From Coprinopsis marcescibilis (Eukaryota; Basidiomycota; Agaricomycetes; Agaricales; Psathyrellaceae), in assembly GCA_004369085.1 (NCBI GenBank), contig ML210171.1, positions 176,747 through 240,746 on the forward strand: DNA of 64,000 bases. Direction: 5' to 3'. The translations under genes were made by a program, and so were the position numbers. Shown here piece by piece: positions 11,220-24,599 of this stretch (the first letter of the stretch is position 1; every line of letters starts with the position of its first letter). Below the pieces are notes generated by a model. That model ran no database searches, was not told where the DNA came from, and saw only the letters and a list, made by a program, of their open reading frames with translations.

Positions 11220-12442
11220 CGATATGGTATCGTATTACGAGGGTATCTGATTATTGGGCGATGTAGGACGCGAACAGAGTTCAGGTAACCTGGAGAGGAG
11301 GAATGGTTGACAAACAGGAAATAAAATGATAAATGTCAGAAACCATGGGGATTTGAGAGCAAAACCTGGATTCACTCACTGGAAGAGAGCGACGGTGGCC
11401 AAAGAGGTGAAGGAGGATGGGAGGGTGGATATAGGAAAAGGTCCAGAGGTGCATTCTGGTTTAAGGTGACGGAACTTATACGATGAGGGCATTCAAATGA
11501 CAGGACTTCGATCGTGGTATCCGGTCCCCTGACACTCCTCCGGAGTCCAACGGCTAACAGACCGTACCTGCTTCGCGGCCATGAAGCCTGCAGGACGGTA
11601 AATTCAAAAATTCAATCTCCCATCAAATCTTGTCAACGCGATTCCGTCTGGGTCCACGGTCGCTGGCCTTATGCCCCAATGAACCGTTCTTTAGTCCTTA
11701 TTCATTTTCTTGACCGTTGAGAACTGTCGCTGAAACTCGAATGTGATGCAGCAATGTTGAAGAAGGAAGGAAACGCAGGACCATCAGGTCTTCCCAAAGC
11801 AGCCATGTGGGAATCTTTTCAGTTCATTCAAACTACCATCTAAGGCATGGCAGGGGCTGGCAGGGGTAACATAAAGCTTAGTTATGCATGTCAACGTCGT
11901 CATGTATATGCTTCAGGCGCACCGTTTGTCTGACATGTCACTCTGTTGCTCTGACAGAACCCGCCAGCCCTTTTATCTTCTCAGAAATGCCTCTTCTTTG
12001 CAGTGTGAACCTCACCATTTTTTTTCACGAATTCTTATCTGAGCCACGTTGCTTGTTCCGAGAGTGACAGGGGTACGGCATTTGACGGAGCCCAAAAGAG
12101 CGCCAGATTTGACACCGGACGCGTCGCGATGGTTGCGTAACCTTCCTCCTCCACCGTGCAAGATCAACGCCTGGGACGCGTTTGATGCATGACGACCGGG
12201 ATCGCAGGGGCTTAATGTGGGAAGAATCCACCGAATATTGAATCAATGGAACCGATAGACGTGGATGAAGAGCGCTGGGTAAGTACTGAGTACTATCACT
12301 GAGCAGTTCCGACTTTCGGTTCTCCTGAGCGTCCTCCCGCTGTCATACTCTCAACAAGGCTCGCACCGTTGATGATTCCCGTGGTTGCAATTAAGAACCT
12401 TCGCCCTATGTTAACCGTTGATTGAGCACACGAAACGTTAGG
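11220..12442. other. intergenic region, no gene recognised
   Basis: About 1.2 kb between the HMG-like gene start and the VPS33 stop. Short open frames on both strands show no domain or sensible splicing. It likely contains the promoter of the HMG-like gene. Confidence 0.45.
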
Positions 12443-14954
12443 TTATCTGGTCTGGTGATGCGACGCACCCTTATTCTGCCGGCTCACCCATCGTATTGCA
12501 GCGATCTCCGTGTACGTACAGCCACCTAAGAAGAACACGACCGTCGTACTGGTTTGTTCTCTTAATGGCACTGTCCGTCAAAAAGTGAGAATCATGAAGA
12601 AAGAAGTCGCCAAAAGACAGTAACTTACAGTTTGCAGACATGGGAGGATTTCCGGACCCAGTTTCATCAAATTGTCGCTGAACGGTTTGTACTGTTTCAC
12701 CAGGTATACTTGACACGATATCTTCAAAACCCTTCCACCCAACGATTGGGTGTGCTTGTACTTTACTGATCGAGGCCTTGCTTTGTTCACCCGCCCCCTT
12801 TTCTCTCTCCGCAGGGTTGCTGAGAACACCACCCTTCTGGGCTATACATTGAACCAGACGGACACTGATTGGAGCCCACCCGGAATACACGAAACTGATG
12901 TCGTTCTCCACTTCCTCTAGGGCCTCTGGGTTATCATCAATGAGCAATCGGAGTGACTTTCGGAGCGAAGAAAACGGATATTTGGGTGTTTGTGGCGCGG
13001 ATGGTGGGAGAGGAATGGGGGCGAGCATCGACAGGGAAGGTGAAGCAAGTGAAAGAAGCAGCGGTAGATTTTCGTATCCATACGCCTGCAAGACCCCATC
13101 ATCAGTGTTAGTCAATTTGCTTGTTTCAAAACATAATGGCCCACCTGCAAGATGTCTCTCTTGAGAGATTCAAGGGCTTTGGTTTTAATCCCACCAATCG
13201 TTATGCTCGCGAGACAAAGCAGCCGGATGACAATTTGCATGTCAGCCCCCTGCGAAATCAACTCCTCAATCGCGATTATCTGTGCCGATGTTTCATAGGA
13301 AGCTAAAAGATCTAAAAATCCGGTCAATAAGGATTCGGCCAATAAGGGTACTTCAAGTACTCTGCTGGATTTCCAAGGACTTATTGAATACGTCCGTTCG
13401 TGTGAGAGGTAAAATAAGTTCGGACAATCCAGTATCTGGCAACAAGGCACATCAGAAAGTAACGCGACCTCTCCAGATGGTACTCACGGAGACGTAGTGA
13501 TTGATGCTCTGTCTGGAGACCACCAAGTTTACCGACAAAATCGCGGAGCTGTGCGACAGATTTCGCTTGCAGATTGGTCTAGAACCTGACGTTAATTCTT
13601 TGATTCCAACTTCAGTGGAGTGTCTTGCCTTGTAATCCTCGTCGAGGCGCCGAGCAACAGCATTAAGCTTTCGTCCAACCGAAGAAAAGTTGAGATCGCG
13701 CAGTTCAGCATACAACGGATCAGTCGAGGTTGCTAAGTGATACTTCTTCTTTGCGTCCTTTTTCACATTTACAATTGGAGCATTCGAGGTTGACGCTGCT
13801 GCCGATCCGCTCGCAGTATTTGGAGCAGGCGGGTTGACCAAGGAGACGGGTAATTCTACGTGCGCTGTATTGTATGTATACCATCAGCAGCTGAAATGTT
13901 CAATTGAAGGTGAGCACGCACAGTTACGGATTCCTATCAATTCGTCGACGAGGCCTTCGTACGTCAATTGAGTGAGTAAAGGAGTTATCAAATCGACGCG
14001 ACGGTCTAAAATGATCAAGGAGTCGATGTTCGCAGACGATGAGAGAACAGGTTCGACTGCCGACTGGGATAGCTTGCCCTGCCGAGTAACTAGTCCCTCT
14101 AAACGCTGCTAGCCCATGAGTAACGCAACCACGCGACTGATTGGATTAACTTGCCTTTGCGTAATCTCCCTTGCCAACGATCTGTGGGAATGGTCCGAAC
14201 AATTTCTGGAGGGATACCAATGCTTGAGCGGAGTCAAACACCACTGTTTCGTCCCCATCCTGTCCGGAAATTCGTATATGTTGTGTGAATAGAAGGCTTG
14301 AAGAAACACTCACGACCCATAGCTCCTTGAACGCGTTGTCGTATTCAAGTGAGATAACATCGTCCGACAACGGGATGAATTGCAGATTGAATGCTGAGAT
14401 AGAAACTTCCCCGAGCACACCTTCCTCTTCCAAGATACGTGACACTAGAGTTGATACACGGGGGACGAGAAGAAGGGTGTACGTGTGCTTCCTTGATTCC
14501 TTGACATGCCGCTTAATCTGATCTTGCATTCTGTGAAACAGATAGATCTAAGGGGGACGAGGTCACATACCTGCTATAGTCTTGACATGCTTTATCTTTG
14601 GCCGACAAAGGTAGATTATATTCGTGGTCGTAGATGTCAGGGGGCCCGGCTCCAGCCAGAACATCTTGTCAACGCCATGTTGCTGACCTACTGATGAGTC
14701 CAAACTCCTGAACGAAGCCGATGCACCCTACTTTCAGTAATGCAACTTCTGTAACGAGTCCAAGAGGACCGGCAAGGGTGGCATCGAGGGCCAGTGTTTT
14801 GGCACCATTGACCTGTTAAAGCATTAACAATGGGACTGTAGTCGTTGGCACAACTTACGGAATTCAAGGCGTTGATTAGCTCCTTCTTCGCTATTTCCTT
14901 TAGCAAGTTCACATCGAGGGATTGTTCTTCTCTATCTTGGTCTGCTGATGACAT
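12443..14954 (-). CDS. VPS33: Vacuolar protein sorting protein 33 (Sec1/Munc18 family)
   Basis: SM-family subunit shared by the HOPS and CORVET complexes, which guides SNARE assembly at endosome and vacuole membranes. Twelve exons (14954-14859, 14812-14732, 14682-14571, 14522-14314, 14259-14155, 14108-13922, 13864-13629, 13578-13488, 13435-13361, 13311-13145, 13085-12629, 12570-12443) give 1944 nt, or 647 residues, typical for the family. Recognised stretches: [110 protein letters not shown] and the C-terminal [20 protein letters not shown]. Two introns use GC instead of GT donors (exon-intron joins AAG|GCAAGT at 14155 and AAG|GCAAGA at 13629); in both cases the GC donor restores the family sequence. 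Confidence 0.93.
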
Positions 14955-15237
14955 TCAAGCACGGGAGTGTCGATTAAAGCTTGGATTGAATTTGTGGAAG
15001 TAGTAGTCGAACCAGCGGCCACTGGGCCCGCGCGTTTGAGAAAACGGAAGCTTTTGCTTAGAAATTGACCTTCGGTTATCACCGAGCTATGCCAAGAGCG
15101 GGGAACCCTCTTGAACCTTCCGTCCTATAAATTAAGTTGGATTGCAAGATTGAGGATATACAGAAAACTTTGTATGCTACATGATGAGATGCAATTGGAT
15201 AAAGTCCTTGAAAAGAAGCAATCGTTGTTTCCACAAG

Positions 15238-18200
15238 TTAGATCGAGTTCCGGCGCGCACTTTTCCCTTTCTTCTTGGCTTGATTGCTCTCGCCCCCATC
15301 GATGCAAAGAGATGGCATTCTATGCTCTTCCTCTAGCTTGTCTAGAATATCTGTTGCTGCCATATACCCCTTCTTGATGATTTCCTCACATTTACCGAAC
15401 TGGAGGGTACCGTACTGCAGGGACAGTCAAATAAGGAGCAAGAACGCCAAGTGTAGATCTTACCTCTTGGACAGGCATGGAAATATAATAGCAATTCTTC
15501 GCAACTTTAGCTTCTTCTAACGTTTTCACGCTCGATACGCTGAATTAGGCGATTAGCTTGAGCTGTTTGATCCAAACAGCCTCCACTTACTAGGCTAGTC
15601 TGCTCTGAATTTCTGTGATCGCTGGAATGTGTCGTGCGTTTGAAAAAGGATTCCAGCGATTGATTAGCAGCCACCATCCAGAGATTGTATCTCCAAAGCT
15701 TCGCGGAGAGTTATCATCGATCTGTCAATAGTGAGCAAAAGGAAAGCTGAAACAGACGTCCCGAAACTTACGGATCCGACATCAGAGGCAAAGACAGCGC
15801 TTGCACCCATTGAGAACATGGCGGACACCTGTCGGCGACACACATCAATATGCCGCTACATTCATTAGCAGGTCTCACACATACCGGCAGGTTGTCGACT
15901 GTAAATAGTAAATTATTCAGATGACTGCGGTTGACCAGGGCACGGAATACTTACGGTATCCACCGTCCACGAGCAACTTTCCGTTGTCACATAAAGGAGG
16001 TAATAAACCGACCAGGGTCATGGAAGCACCTGTTCTATCAGTTAGTCTCCCTTTGGGACCAATTTTATCGCTAAGCACGCACGAATGTATCTCCAGGCGT
16101 AGCCTGTTTCGTGTATCTCCATTCGAGAGGTCATTATATTTGTGGTGTTGCAAAAGTAGGGCAACCACATGTCTTCAATGTGCAGATCGTAGAATGCCTT
16201 CAAACACAGATGGTTAGTCGAACTGTCTCCGCCGCATCTGAAACGTGAAATGGTTTGCCTTGTACAGGGAGCGGTTGAATTCATGGCCCTGCGATGGAGA
16301 TAAAAAATAGGTCAAGACACAGGGGGAACGCACGTACGGTGGTGTAAGCCACAATTGGGTATGTCACATCGGACAATATCCTCCAAATGTTACCCATTCT
16401 CCCGCTGAATTGCTTGGCTCTTCCGGTGGACGAAATCGAGTCAGCTTCCCGGGCATATAGACCGCCGATAAAAGCTCCAATACTCGTTCCTACGTGTCAC
16501 ATCACATTTAATGTCACAGGTTTCCGTTGCAAATTCATCCACATACCAGCAATGTGATCAATAGGAATCCCATACTCCTCAAGAGCTTGGATTAAACCCT
16601 AGGATTCAGGTGAGCTACCGCAAGTTTCGAAATGAAAGAATTTTTACCAGATGTGCTAGTCCACGAGCACCTCCCCCTCCAAGAACCAGGCCAATAGATT
16701 TTCCGCAGATCCTTCGTGCCAATCGTGAGAAATCATTCATGTGAGGAGGCCGCTGTGTCCGTAGGTTTGCTGTTCCACGGCGATACTTCAGGATCTCGTT
16801 CTGGACTTTGTCCTTGAGGTTCTTGAGTGCAATGACGGCATCGGGGTCTTTGGGTAGAGGGGCTTTCGAGATCGGCAATACCAAGCCCTGTAGATCTGGT
16901 TCAACATCTGGGAACAGTCACCTATACAGAGCACTCACAGGCAACTCCACATGTATGTGTTGATGAACCCACGGGCGGTTCTAAGATGCGAATACTTCGT
17001 TACCAACGTCAAGGAGATGTCAAACATGTGCTTACCTTCAGCCATTCGCGGGTTGATCCAGGCACGACAGATCTATCTGGGTGTAGCAGCACAAGTTCTT
17101 TCCGTGCAGTTGTTTTCATGGACAGCAGCAGCCTTTCGTATTCTCCAAGGGAAGGGTCGTCGCCCATACCGAGTATCATCACACAATCAGCTTGGCGAAT
17201 GCATGTTTGCGTCCATGAGCTGTTTACTGGCGAGTCAGCGACGTATAGAACAGTGTGATATCGTTGCTCCTGGTCCGCCAACCACCCTGCGGACTGATCG
17301 CGTCGTCAGTCTCTCGAACATGCAACAAGAAAAAACTGAACACTCTTACCTTGAGTTTGCCCATCCGTGTGAATGCATGCTTTCCCAAATGAGAAGAAAC
17401 CGTGGCTTGATTGAGATACAAGGTAGAAGCACCCATGCCCTCAAGGGCCGTTTGTAATTTGCGGGCAAACGTGGAGACGGGCACATTTCGGGCAGACGGT
17501 AGGACAGCGATGGTCTTGAGATTCGTGTTGTTATGGCCTAGCTCGGAAGCATGGGTTCTTCCTTGAGAGATCGACGATGAATCCACCTCGTCGCGAACAC
17601 GAGAGGCGATCATACGGAGAAGCCTTACATGAACAAAGAATCAGACAAATCTAGATGTCTGAGTGGAAGAGTGAGCACGCACTGTGCCGTAGTCTGAGGA
17701 TTTCTTGCAGAAATGGCATTGAATAGAGTCTGAGGCATGCGGATTAGTTCAGTATCACGAATGGCGTGAACCGTATTTCTCCTTGAGCTACTCGTGATGA
17801 CATCCAGTTCTCCAACAGTATCGCCTTGGCCATACTCTCCTTCAATTTTCGTTACACCATCCTCTTCCGCAATGGCCCTCAACCGACCGTTGATAACAAT
17901 GTAGAAACTGTCGCTGATATCGTTCGGCCTCCATAACACTTGGCCAGCATTGACTTGCATCCAATCCAAGGATGCATCGATATGAAGGACTAGGAGACAG
18001 TCAGTGAACGACATATCTGCCTCGTGGGGGGACTTACTAAGGGGCGAAAGAAGAGAGATCAGCCTTTTAGCAAGAGTGAGCAAGACAATAGGTCGCTTTT
18101 CCAGTATACGCTCCAACGCCTGAGACGACAAGAACCCCACGTAAGTATCTGTCTTGGCTTTGATGTCGACGTAGGATGCAGTACTGCAAAGGGAAGCTAA

Positions 18201-20782
18201 ACAACTGTCAGATATAGGTTTTCATGCCAATTGCCAGAGAACGAACCGAGGTATCCAGCAATTCCACCCGGCTTCACAGTAAACAGAAATTTTGATTGCG
18301 ATTTCTTCTTGTTCTTTCCGAGACTGGGTGTTCGCCAAGGTTCGTCATCGTTCTTTTCAAATTCATCCTGGCTTGGAACTTTCATTCCTCTTGTAGCGTC
18401 CTTCGTAGCATCCTTCTGAGGTAGCAGAATATCCAGGAACCCTTCGATCACGTAGAAAAGCCCTTTGCACACCGTCAGAAAGGTTAAGAGGGAAGATATA
18501 ATTATTTACCTGTTTTCAGCTCACCGGCCTTGACTAGGGTCGATCCAGCAGGGAAGAACAAGATCTCCACCTCATTATCAAGTCCACTGAGGTGATTACC
18601 AGATGACAAGACTGAGGAACCAGCGATACTCGATTCGTCGTCCCCCAGATCCAGCAGCGACAAGGAGCTGAATGGAGAACTGGATGATGCAGTAGCCGAT
18701 TGGACATCTCTAGGGAGGAGGTGAGGAGATGCCTCGTTCGAGTCGCTGCCGCTGATCGGGGGCTGCCGCAATCCAATGGATTTGGCGATACACGACATAA
18801 CCTCTTCCCGCAGGTCAAAGTCTTCCGAAGACCACCGCCTGTTTCCTGTCTGCTCCATCTTTTGACCTCGATTGACATCATCAGATGAACGAGGAATCTT
18901 GGGCGTGTTCATGATGCTCATTGACCTCGTAAGCTTAAACCCGTCACTTGAATTTTGTTGCGTTTGCATGAGGTCCCCAGCTTGTACCGTGTGACGAGAT
19001 TTCGACAGAGGAAGGTCGGCCAAGCTTGTGAGAATTGTGAGTGGAGTGTCTGGAATTTTATCAAGCGAGACAGAGGAGGTTGAACTATCTCTGGCATGCG
19101 AGCTGAATGGAGTAGCCGTCCTGAGATGAGTGTTAAAGTAATCCGTGTCGGCAGTGACATCCGATGAGGAAGAATTGGTTCCATTGAAGCGATTCCGCAT
19201 GTATTGAAGCCCCCCTCCTTCGTAGAATGAGGCTGGAAGTGGGTGGCACGCAATATCGTTGATAGCCTTTTCAGTCCTGAGCACTTCACTCGTCAATCCG
19301 AGGTACTTATGAGCTGCAGTAAAGGTGACACGGGAAAAGCGAGTCAGGATAACTAAACAATACGTGAGTTCGATTTTCTACTTGGTATCAAAGGAGAAAC
19401 GCACCTTGTACAATATGGCCTGTCGCCTTGGGATACTTTTTCGTCAAGCGCTTAAAAGCTTCGGCTGGGATAACTGCAAGGGTTGTATCAACAGTAGCTC
19501 TCGCAACAACACCTCTATGGGCAGGGAAAGATCGATTGTTCGAGTTGAGTGCGTGTCCAAATGAAGGCATATTTAAGCGAGTGTCGCTGTGAGCAGTCGG
19601 AGACGAAGATCCGCCGCGAGATGACCTTGCTTCAGCTGCATGCACCGTCGAGGTTGTTGCCGTCGACGCAATCGAATATCTTCTGGCGCGGCCGTCTTGC
19701 CTGAGAGATTTCGTGGAGAGGTCGATCGAGGAGACATCCGAGTCTGCTCCGCCACTATGCCGACGAGGAAGCACAAATTCTTCTTGTTCAAGATCGGGAG
19801 TGTCTTCCGTTGTACCATCCGGGTAAACGTCCTGCCAGCTCATTTGTACTTCTTCGGTGAAGAGGCTGAGGATGGTGAAAAGACTGGAAAGTGTTCCTCC
19901 GCTCCCGACCTCGTTCAAGAGTTGATACCCATTCATGTTTTCATCGTCCCAAAGACTTTGAGAGACTTCAGGTTTGTGGTCCGTCTGGGCGTAGACTTGA
20001 ACTGTTCCATCAACGACGAAATAGAAGCTCTTGTCTTGATTCAGTGAAAGCGAGTCGCCTGCGATCAATCGCCGCGTTTGCAAGTGCCTTGCCAATTCAT
20101 GAAACACCTACAGGCAAATGATTAGCCGGTTGAAGCATCCTGCAGTGTAGTTCGGGACGTACTGGCTTCTCTAGCTGCAAGGAGAAATGAGTGCTTGTTA
20201 CGGGCGGTGCTGAAACGACTTACGAATCCGAAAACCCTCACAGCCTGCAAAAAGTCGTCCAAATAGTTATGGAATGTAGGAGGCGGATCTAAAGTCAAAT
20301 TGCTAAGATTTAGCTGACCACGGAAGGAGCATCATGGAGTTCCTACGCACTGGTGTTAACATCTGGGTGCAATTCGTTGACGTCGGGCTTGACCAATGGG
20401 ACCTCCTTGAGCTGCATGTAGTCGTTGAGGTAGCGAAATTTAATGAGGTAGTTGAGGGCGATGGCAGACGCTATGAAGAGCGCAACAAAGCTCCAGAATC
20501 CGAGCTAGGAAAAACTTTAGATGGCGTTGGGTTGACCTGAATGCAACTCACAGTCAGAGTCATGGAATATGAAACAATGGCATAGAGCCATCTCGGGATA
20601 GTGATAGTGGCAAATGCAACAAGGGACTTCGCCCATGTTAAAAGCCATACTGCCCAACAGAAATGAGAGCACGAAGACGACAATAACCTGATCAAACACC
20701 TACGAAGGCTCCAAAACGAAGCAGATACAAGCGAGACCAATGGATGTCGCTCGATGCTGTCGGTGAGAACTTCAGCGTCCAT
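15238..20782 (-). CDS. NTE1: Lysophospholipase NTE1 (neuropathy target esterase homologue)
   Basis: Membrane-bound ER serine esterase that deacylates phosphatidylcholine to glycerophosphocholine. The gene spans 5.5 kb with many short introns; I did not resolve every junction. In order: N-terminal membrane segments (20.78-20.4 kb, with [19 protein letters not shown]), a first cyclic-nucleotide-binding-like domain around 20.1-19.9 kb ([19 protein letters not shown]), Ser-rich linkers, a second around 18.5-18.2 kb ([17 protein letters not shown]) and a third around 18.0-17.7 kb ([39 protein letters not shown]), then the patatin domain with oxyanion loop [11 protein letters not shown] near 16.66 kb, nucleophile motif [11 protein letters not shown] near 16.48 kb, and catalytic Asp in LLVDGGY near 15.97 kb. 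The end, [20 protein letters not shown] then a Lys-rich tail, fits fungal NTE1. All catalytic motifs are intact. Confidence 0.92.
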
Positions 20783-21190
20783 GCTGAAAGAATTCTACTG
20801 GATGACCTGCACCACTATTTCGATGATGAGGTATGAATGAAAGGTGTAGACACTCGACGGTAGCATGTGCAACTGGAGCCCTGCATTTGGCTTGCATGGA
20901 TCAACCGCCGCCCTGTCAAAACGTCATCAATTGGTCGGGACCGCCTCCCGTAATACATCCGAATAGGGTCCACGTGCCCTAGATGGGTCAGAAAAGCCCC
21001 TTTTCAGCGTGATTCCAACATGGTTTCGGTGATTTGTGCAGCTTGAAATGAAGTTCAAAGCCTCATGTTCTTCTTATCTACATCTATCTATATGTTCGAG
21101 AATACCCATCTCGGAAATCTGTATTGTACTTTGACACCTCGCATGTCCACAAGCGATATTCGACAAAAATCACCATCATTCAGTGGACAT
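20783..21190. other. intergenic, NTE1 promoter and lyase 3' flank
   Basis: About 400 bp between the NTE1 start and the stop of the isocitrate-lyase family gene. No coding sequence recognised. Confidence 0.5.
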
Positions 21191-23415
21191 TTAGAACGTG
21201 TGTTCTGTCGAGTCTTTTCCAATGGAAGATGTGCTTGAAGAACCAGCTGATACGGTCTGCAAGATTCTGTCGATGTAGTTGGCGCCACTCCTGAAAAGAG
21301 AAACGATCAGCAACGGCCCCCAGAACTAAAAGCATCGGCAGACCATTTCTGATGTGTTAGGACATCACATCCAATCGCCTTCTCCTTCTGTTGGATTAGT
21401 TTGACATATGCAAGCATACCATCTTCCTTGAATTGCTTGGCAAGTTCAGCTAGGCGGACAGATTAATCGCACTTCTGATGGTATTTGCCAAGATCTTACC
21501 CGTTGTGACTGCATTACTATGCAAGCCTGCCAAGGAGATTAATTGCAGGACAAACCTTGGTAACAGTTCAGTTAGGAATTTATCCTGATATCCCGGTCAG
21601 CTTACCCTTCCTTTCCGAGATCCCAAACAAAGTTCTTGAGATCAGAGTCTAAAACTAGATTAGTCACGACTACAATTGAAGAAGCATGAAATCGTACGGG
21701 AGAATCCATGGTGTGCCCAATTAAAGCTGGGGCTAAGGTTGTACACGAACCATCTAAGCACGAGTGAAAGTCAGAATAATCGATTGCCCGATAATCGGTA
21801 ACTACTCGCTTTCCAGGATACTGTTCTCGGATAGTGCGAGCGAAGGAAGTTGCCTGTTGGACGTCCGGCGCCTTGGTCTCCAGCCAGAGCAAATCAGCGT
21901 AAGGGGCGAATGCGATGCTACGCTTGATGGCGGCTTCAATTCCGCCAGTGTAGTGATAGTAACCCTCCTTTGTTCGAGGCACTACATACGCAAGAGTTAT
22001 AATCAGGCGTAGAGAAAAGCACAGAGGACTTACAATCCCAGTCCCAGAATACCGAATGTCCAAGGATTTCCGCAGCAACCTCCCTAGCCTCGTAGTTGGA
22101 CTTCCCTTCGACAGCAGCAAGGTATGTCTTCCAGGCGCCTTGCTTGTCGCTGATGCTTGAAGTTTGAATTTCCTGCTCCACGGCTAAGGGTTCGTTAGTA
22201 CGAAAGCCATAGCTTCGATTTGACATTACTTGCCTTGGTTGAACGTGCATAGCTGATGAGTATCCATCCAATGCCTCTCCAATTTGTCGATTTCAACACC
22301 GCTAGCACCATTGACTTCTGCTTCTGCAAGAATTTGGGCGAGAGATTTGGTGTCCTTCTTGGTGGTTCCCTTGATGAATTCGTGGTCCGCGACGTCGACA
22401 TTGGAAGAGATCAACTTGGCAGATTCGGAATCCGTTCTAGCAATCAACAGCATAGTGGATTTCATCAAGTCCGTTTGGAAACGCGAAGCAATGAGGCGAG
22501 AGACATGTGTTGAAGTTGGGACGAGGACCTTTCCACCGAGATGACCACATTTCTTCCCTCCGTGGAGTTGATCCTCCAAGTGAATTCCAGAGGCCCCCTA
22601 CTCGAAGGCGTAAGAATCGTTACTGGTTGCCAGCCATTCTGAACGTACTGATTCGATGAAGAGTTTCACGAGTTTCATAACGGCCGAAAGCCCTCCGTGT
22701 CTTATTCAACTTGAGTTAATGAAGAAGGGGTAAGCGTTGCAACACATACCCGGTGTCTGCGTCTGCAATAATTGGTCTTAAGTAGTCAACGTTCTCCAGT
22801 TTCGCCCTCTGCTCAGGTGTTGCAGACATTCGTTCATCGTAATTCTTCTTGTCGTGTAGTTGTTGGGCTCGGAAGATGCGGTGAACCTGATTAGGGACAG
22901 TCGTATATGGATAGTCACTTTGGTACTGGTAAGCATAGCTCAGGCCAGACAGAACAAGAAACGAACCCCAGATCCGGACCAACTTCGTTGTTCCCAGTCG
23001 TCAAAACACTAGACGCAGCCCAGCCAGAGACATAGACAATCTCTTGGTACCTCGCCATCTGCGTCATCTGCACTGGGTCAATGGCACCCATAGTATGGAC
23101 CGGTCGCCCCTCATTAGCTGCCCTGCTGAGAACTCCGAATAGCTTGTTTGCAAGCACCGACGACGGTTGCGGTAGGACAGGCATGGAACCTTGCTTGGAC
23201 GCGACAGATTGCGCTGTATATGGCCTCTTGATTCCCTTGAACCGAGGCTGGGAGAAGAAGTCGTCCATCTCCTGAACTCGTGCATCGAACAGGGCGGACT
23301 CCTCCTGAAGGGTGGGTGGGTCTAGAGAAAGAGCTGGAATACTTGCAGAGGTTGACATGGCCTTCGCAGTACGACTCCAAGCTGAAGCGCGCAGCGTTCT
23401 CCCGACGTGAAGCAT
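21191..23415 (-). CDS. Isocitrate lyase / 2-methylisocitrate lyase
   Basis: Member of the isocitrate lyase family, cleaving (methyl)isocitrate to succinate plus glyoxylate or pyruvate. Several exons, from ATG at 23415 to TAA at 21191-21193. Conserved segments: PRFKGIKRPYTAQSVASKQG, YVSGWAASSVLTTGNNEVGP, DYPYTTVPNQVHRIFRAQQL, RPIIADADTG, GIHLEDQLHGGKKCGHLGGK with the catalytic KKCGH, LLIARTDSESAKLI, and C-terminal SGANYIDRILQTV. The first ~22 residues (MLHVGRTLRASAWSRTAKAM) are Arg-rich and amphipathic, like a mitochondrial presequence. That favours the mitochondrial 2-methylisocitrate lyase of the methylcitrate cycle, whereas the GG after KKCGHL is also seen in glyoxylate-cycle enzymes. A later in-frame ATG (MSTSAS) could start a cytosolic or peroxisomal form. 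Family is certain; which of the two enzymes is open. Confidence 0.9.
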
Positions 23416-24599
23416 GTCGAAACGCGCAAGACCGTTGGGGGTTGGGAGTCAAGAGAGTGACAGTGTCAGGCCAAGGTCCGTGATTACGAACTTCGACGAA
23501 TGATTTGCTCAACTTTCAGGTCGCCGGCCGAGATTCCAGTCAGGACCGCAGTAAAGCTGAGCCTGCAAGTTGAGTTCAGGAACAGTAATATATCTTCCAT
23601 GCAATACAATTCTATCGCCTGAGTGCCCCAAGCCTCAACGGAGCGCAAGTTACGGTTCCCAGGCATTGACTCGGAATAGGAGTTCAGTTTGCCGCATCCG
23701 GTCCGTCACGATCCGAATGACGTGTTCTGGAGCCGTGGGAATCCTGCCTAGCAGTCGGGGCTTGGCAAGTTATTCCATGTCCGACCTCTCAATCACTTCA
23801 AATTTTCAATGTTGAAGCTGGAAAATCGGCCCACTGCCTATCAACTCGGCTGAAGTCTTCCGTATCAATCCAAAGACCTTGTTCGAAGTTTTTGGCAAGT
23901 TGGCCAATGCCAGGTTTCACCGCGAATATTCAAATTCTGCAATGATCCTCCGAGTCCAACCCACTTCAACCTTATAACCGAGAGAAAGACGACTGCCTTT
24001 AGGGCTTAAGCAATCACTGCAATGTAAAGATCTGCTGCAAGGCTCACTGGCACACATCGTACATGATATCAGTACGTGTCATATAACTGGGACTACTTAC
24101 GCCTGGAACCGTATGTAAGGTGAGTCGTGTCATTGTGTTTCACTTACTTCTCTCTGCACCTATTCATAATGCCTCTTTGAACCAAACTTCGCTTATTCAA
24201 GCCCGGGCGCCTATTTCTGAACTCAAGCTTCCGGCTCCGGTACGGTTTAGATGCCAGAAATCAACCATTATCTCACTTTGTGTGACATACCCATATGCTG
24301 ACGCGGCTGGGCTGCTTGACTGGATATTGAAACCCATGGGACCAAGTGGCGTCGAAAACGGGTGAAGGCAAAAGGTCCTTCAACTTTCCTATTGAGGCCA
24401 GGGGCAGCCCAGGGTTTTCGCCCTTTTCTTTGATGGTCTTACTCTAATTGGACATGTCTCTCTCGACCGGATCTCTAGTGTTGTCATATTATTATCAGTA
24501 CAGCCGAACTGTCAGATGTGAAGAGATTTCTGCGGAATTCGGGATCCTTTCACCGTGTTAACTTGAAGCCTCGACCTGCCCACACCTAGCTCGCACTGA
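23416..24599. other. divergent intergenic region
   Basis: About 1.2 kb between the lyase start and the PAH-protein start. No family-like open frame was found. It presumably carries the promoters of both genes. Confidence 0.45.

Noticed and set aside
12025..12246. Basic 73-residue minus-strand frame
   Set aside because: Arg-rich random-looking composition, no family and no promoter or splice context.
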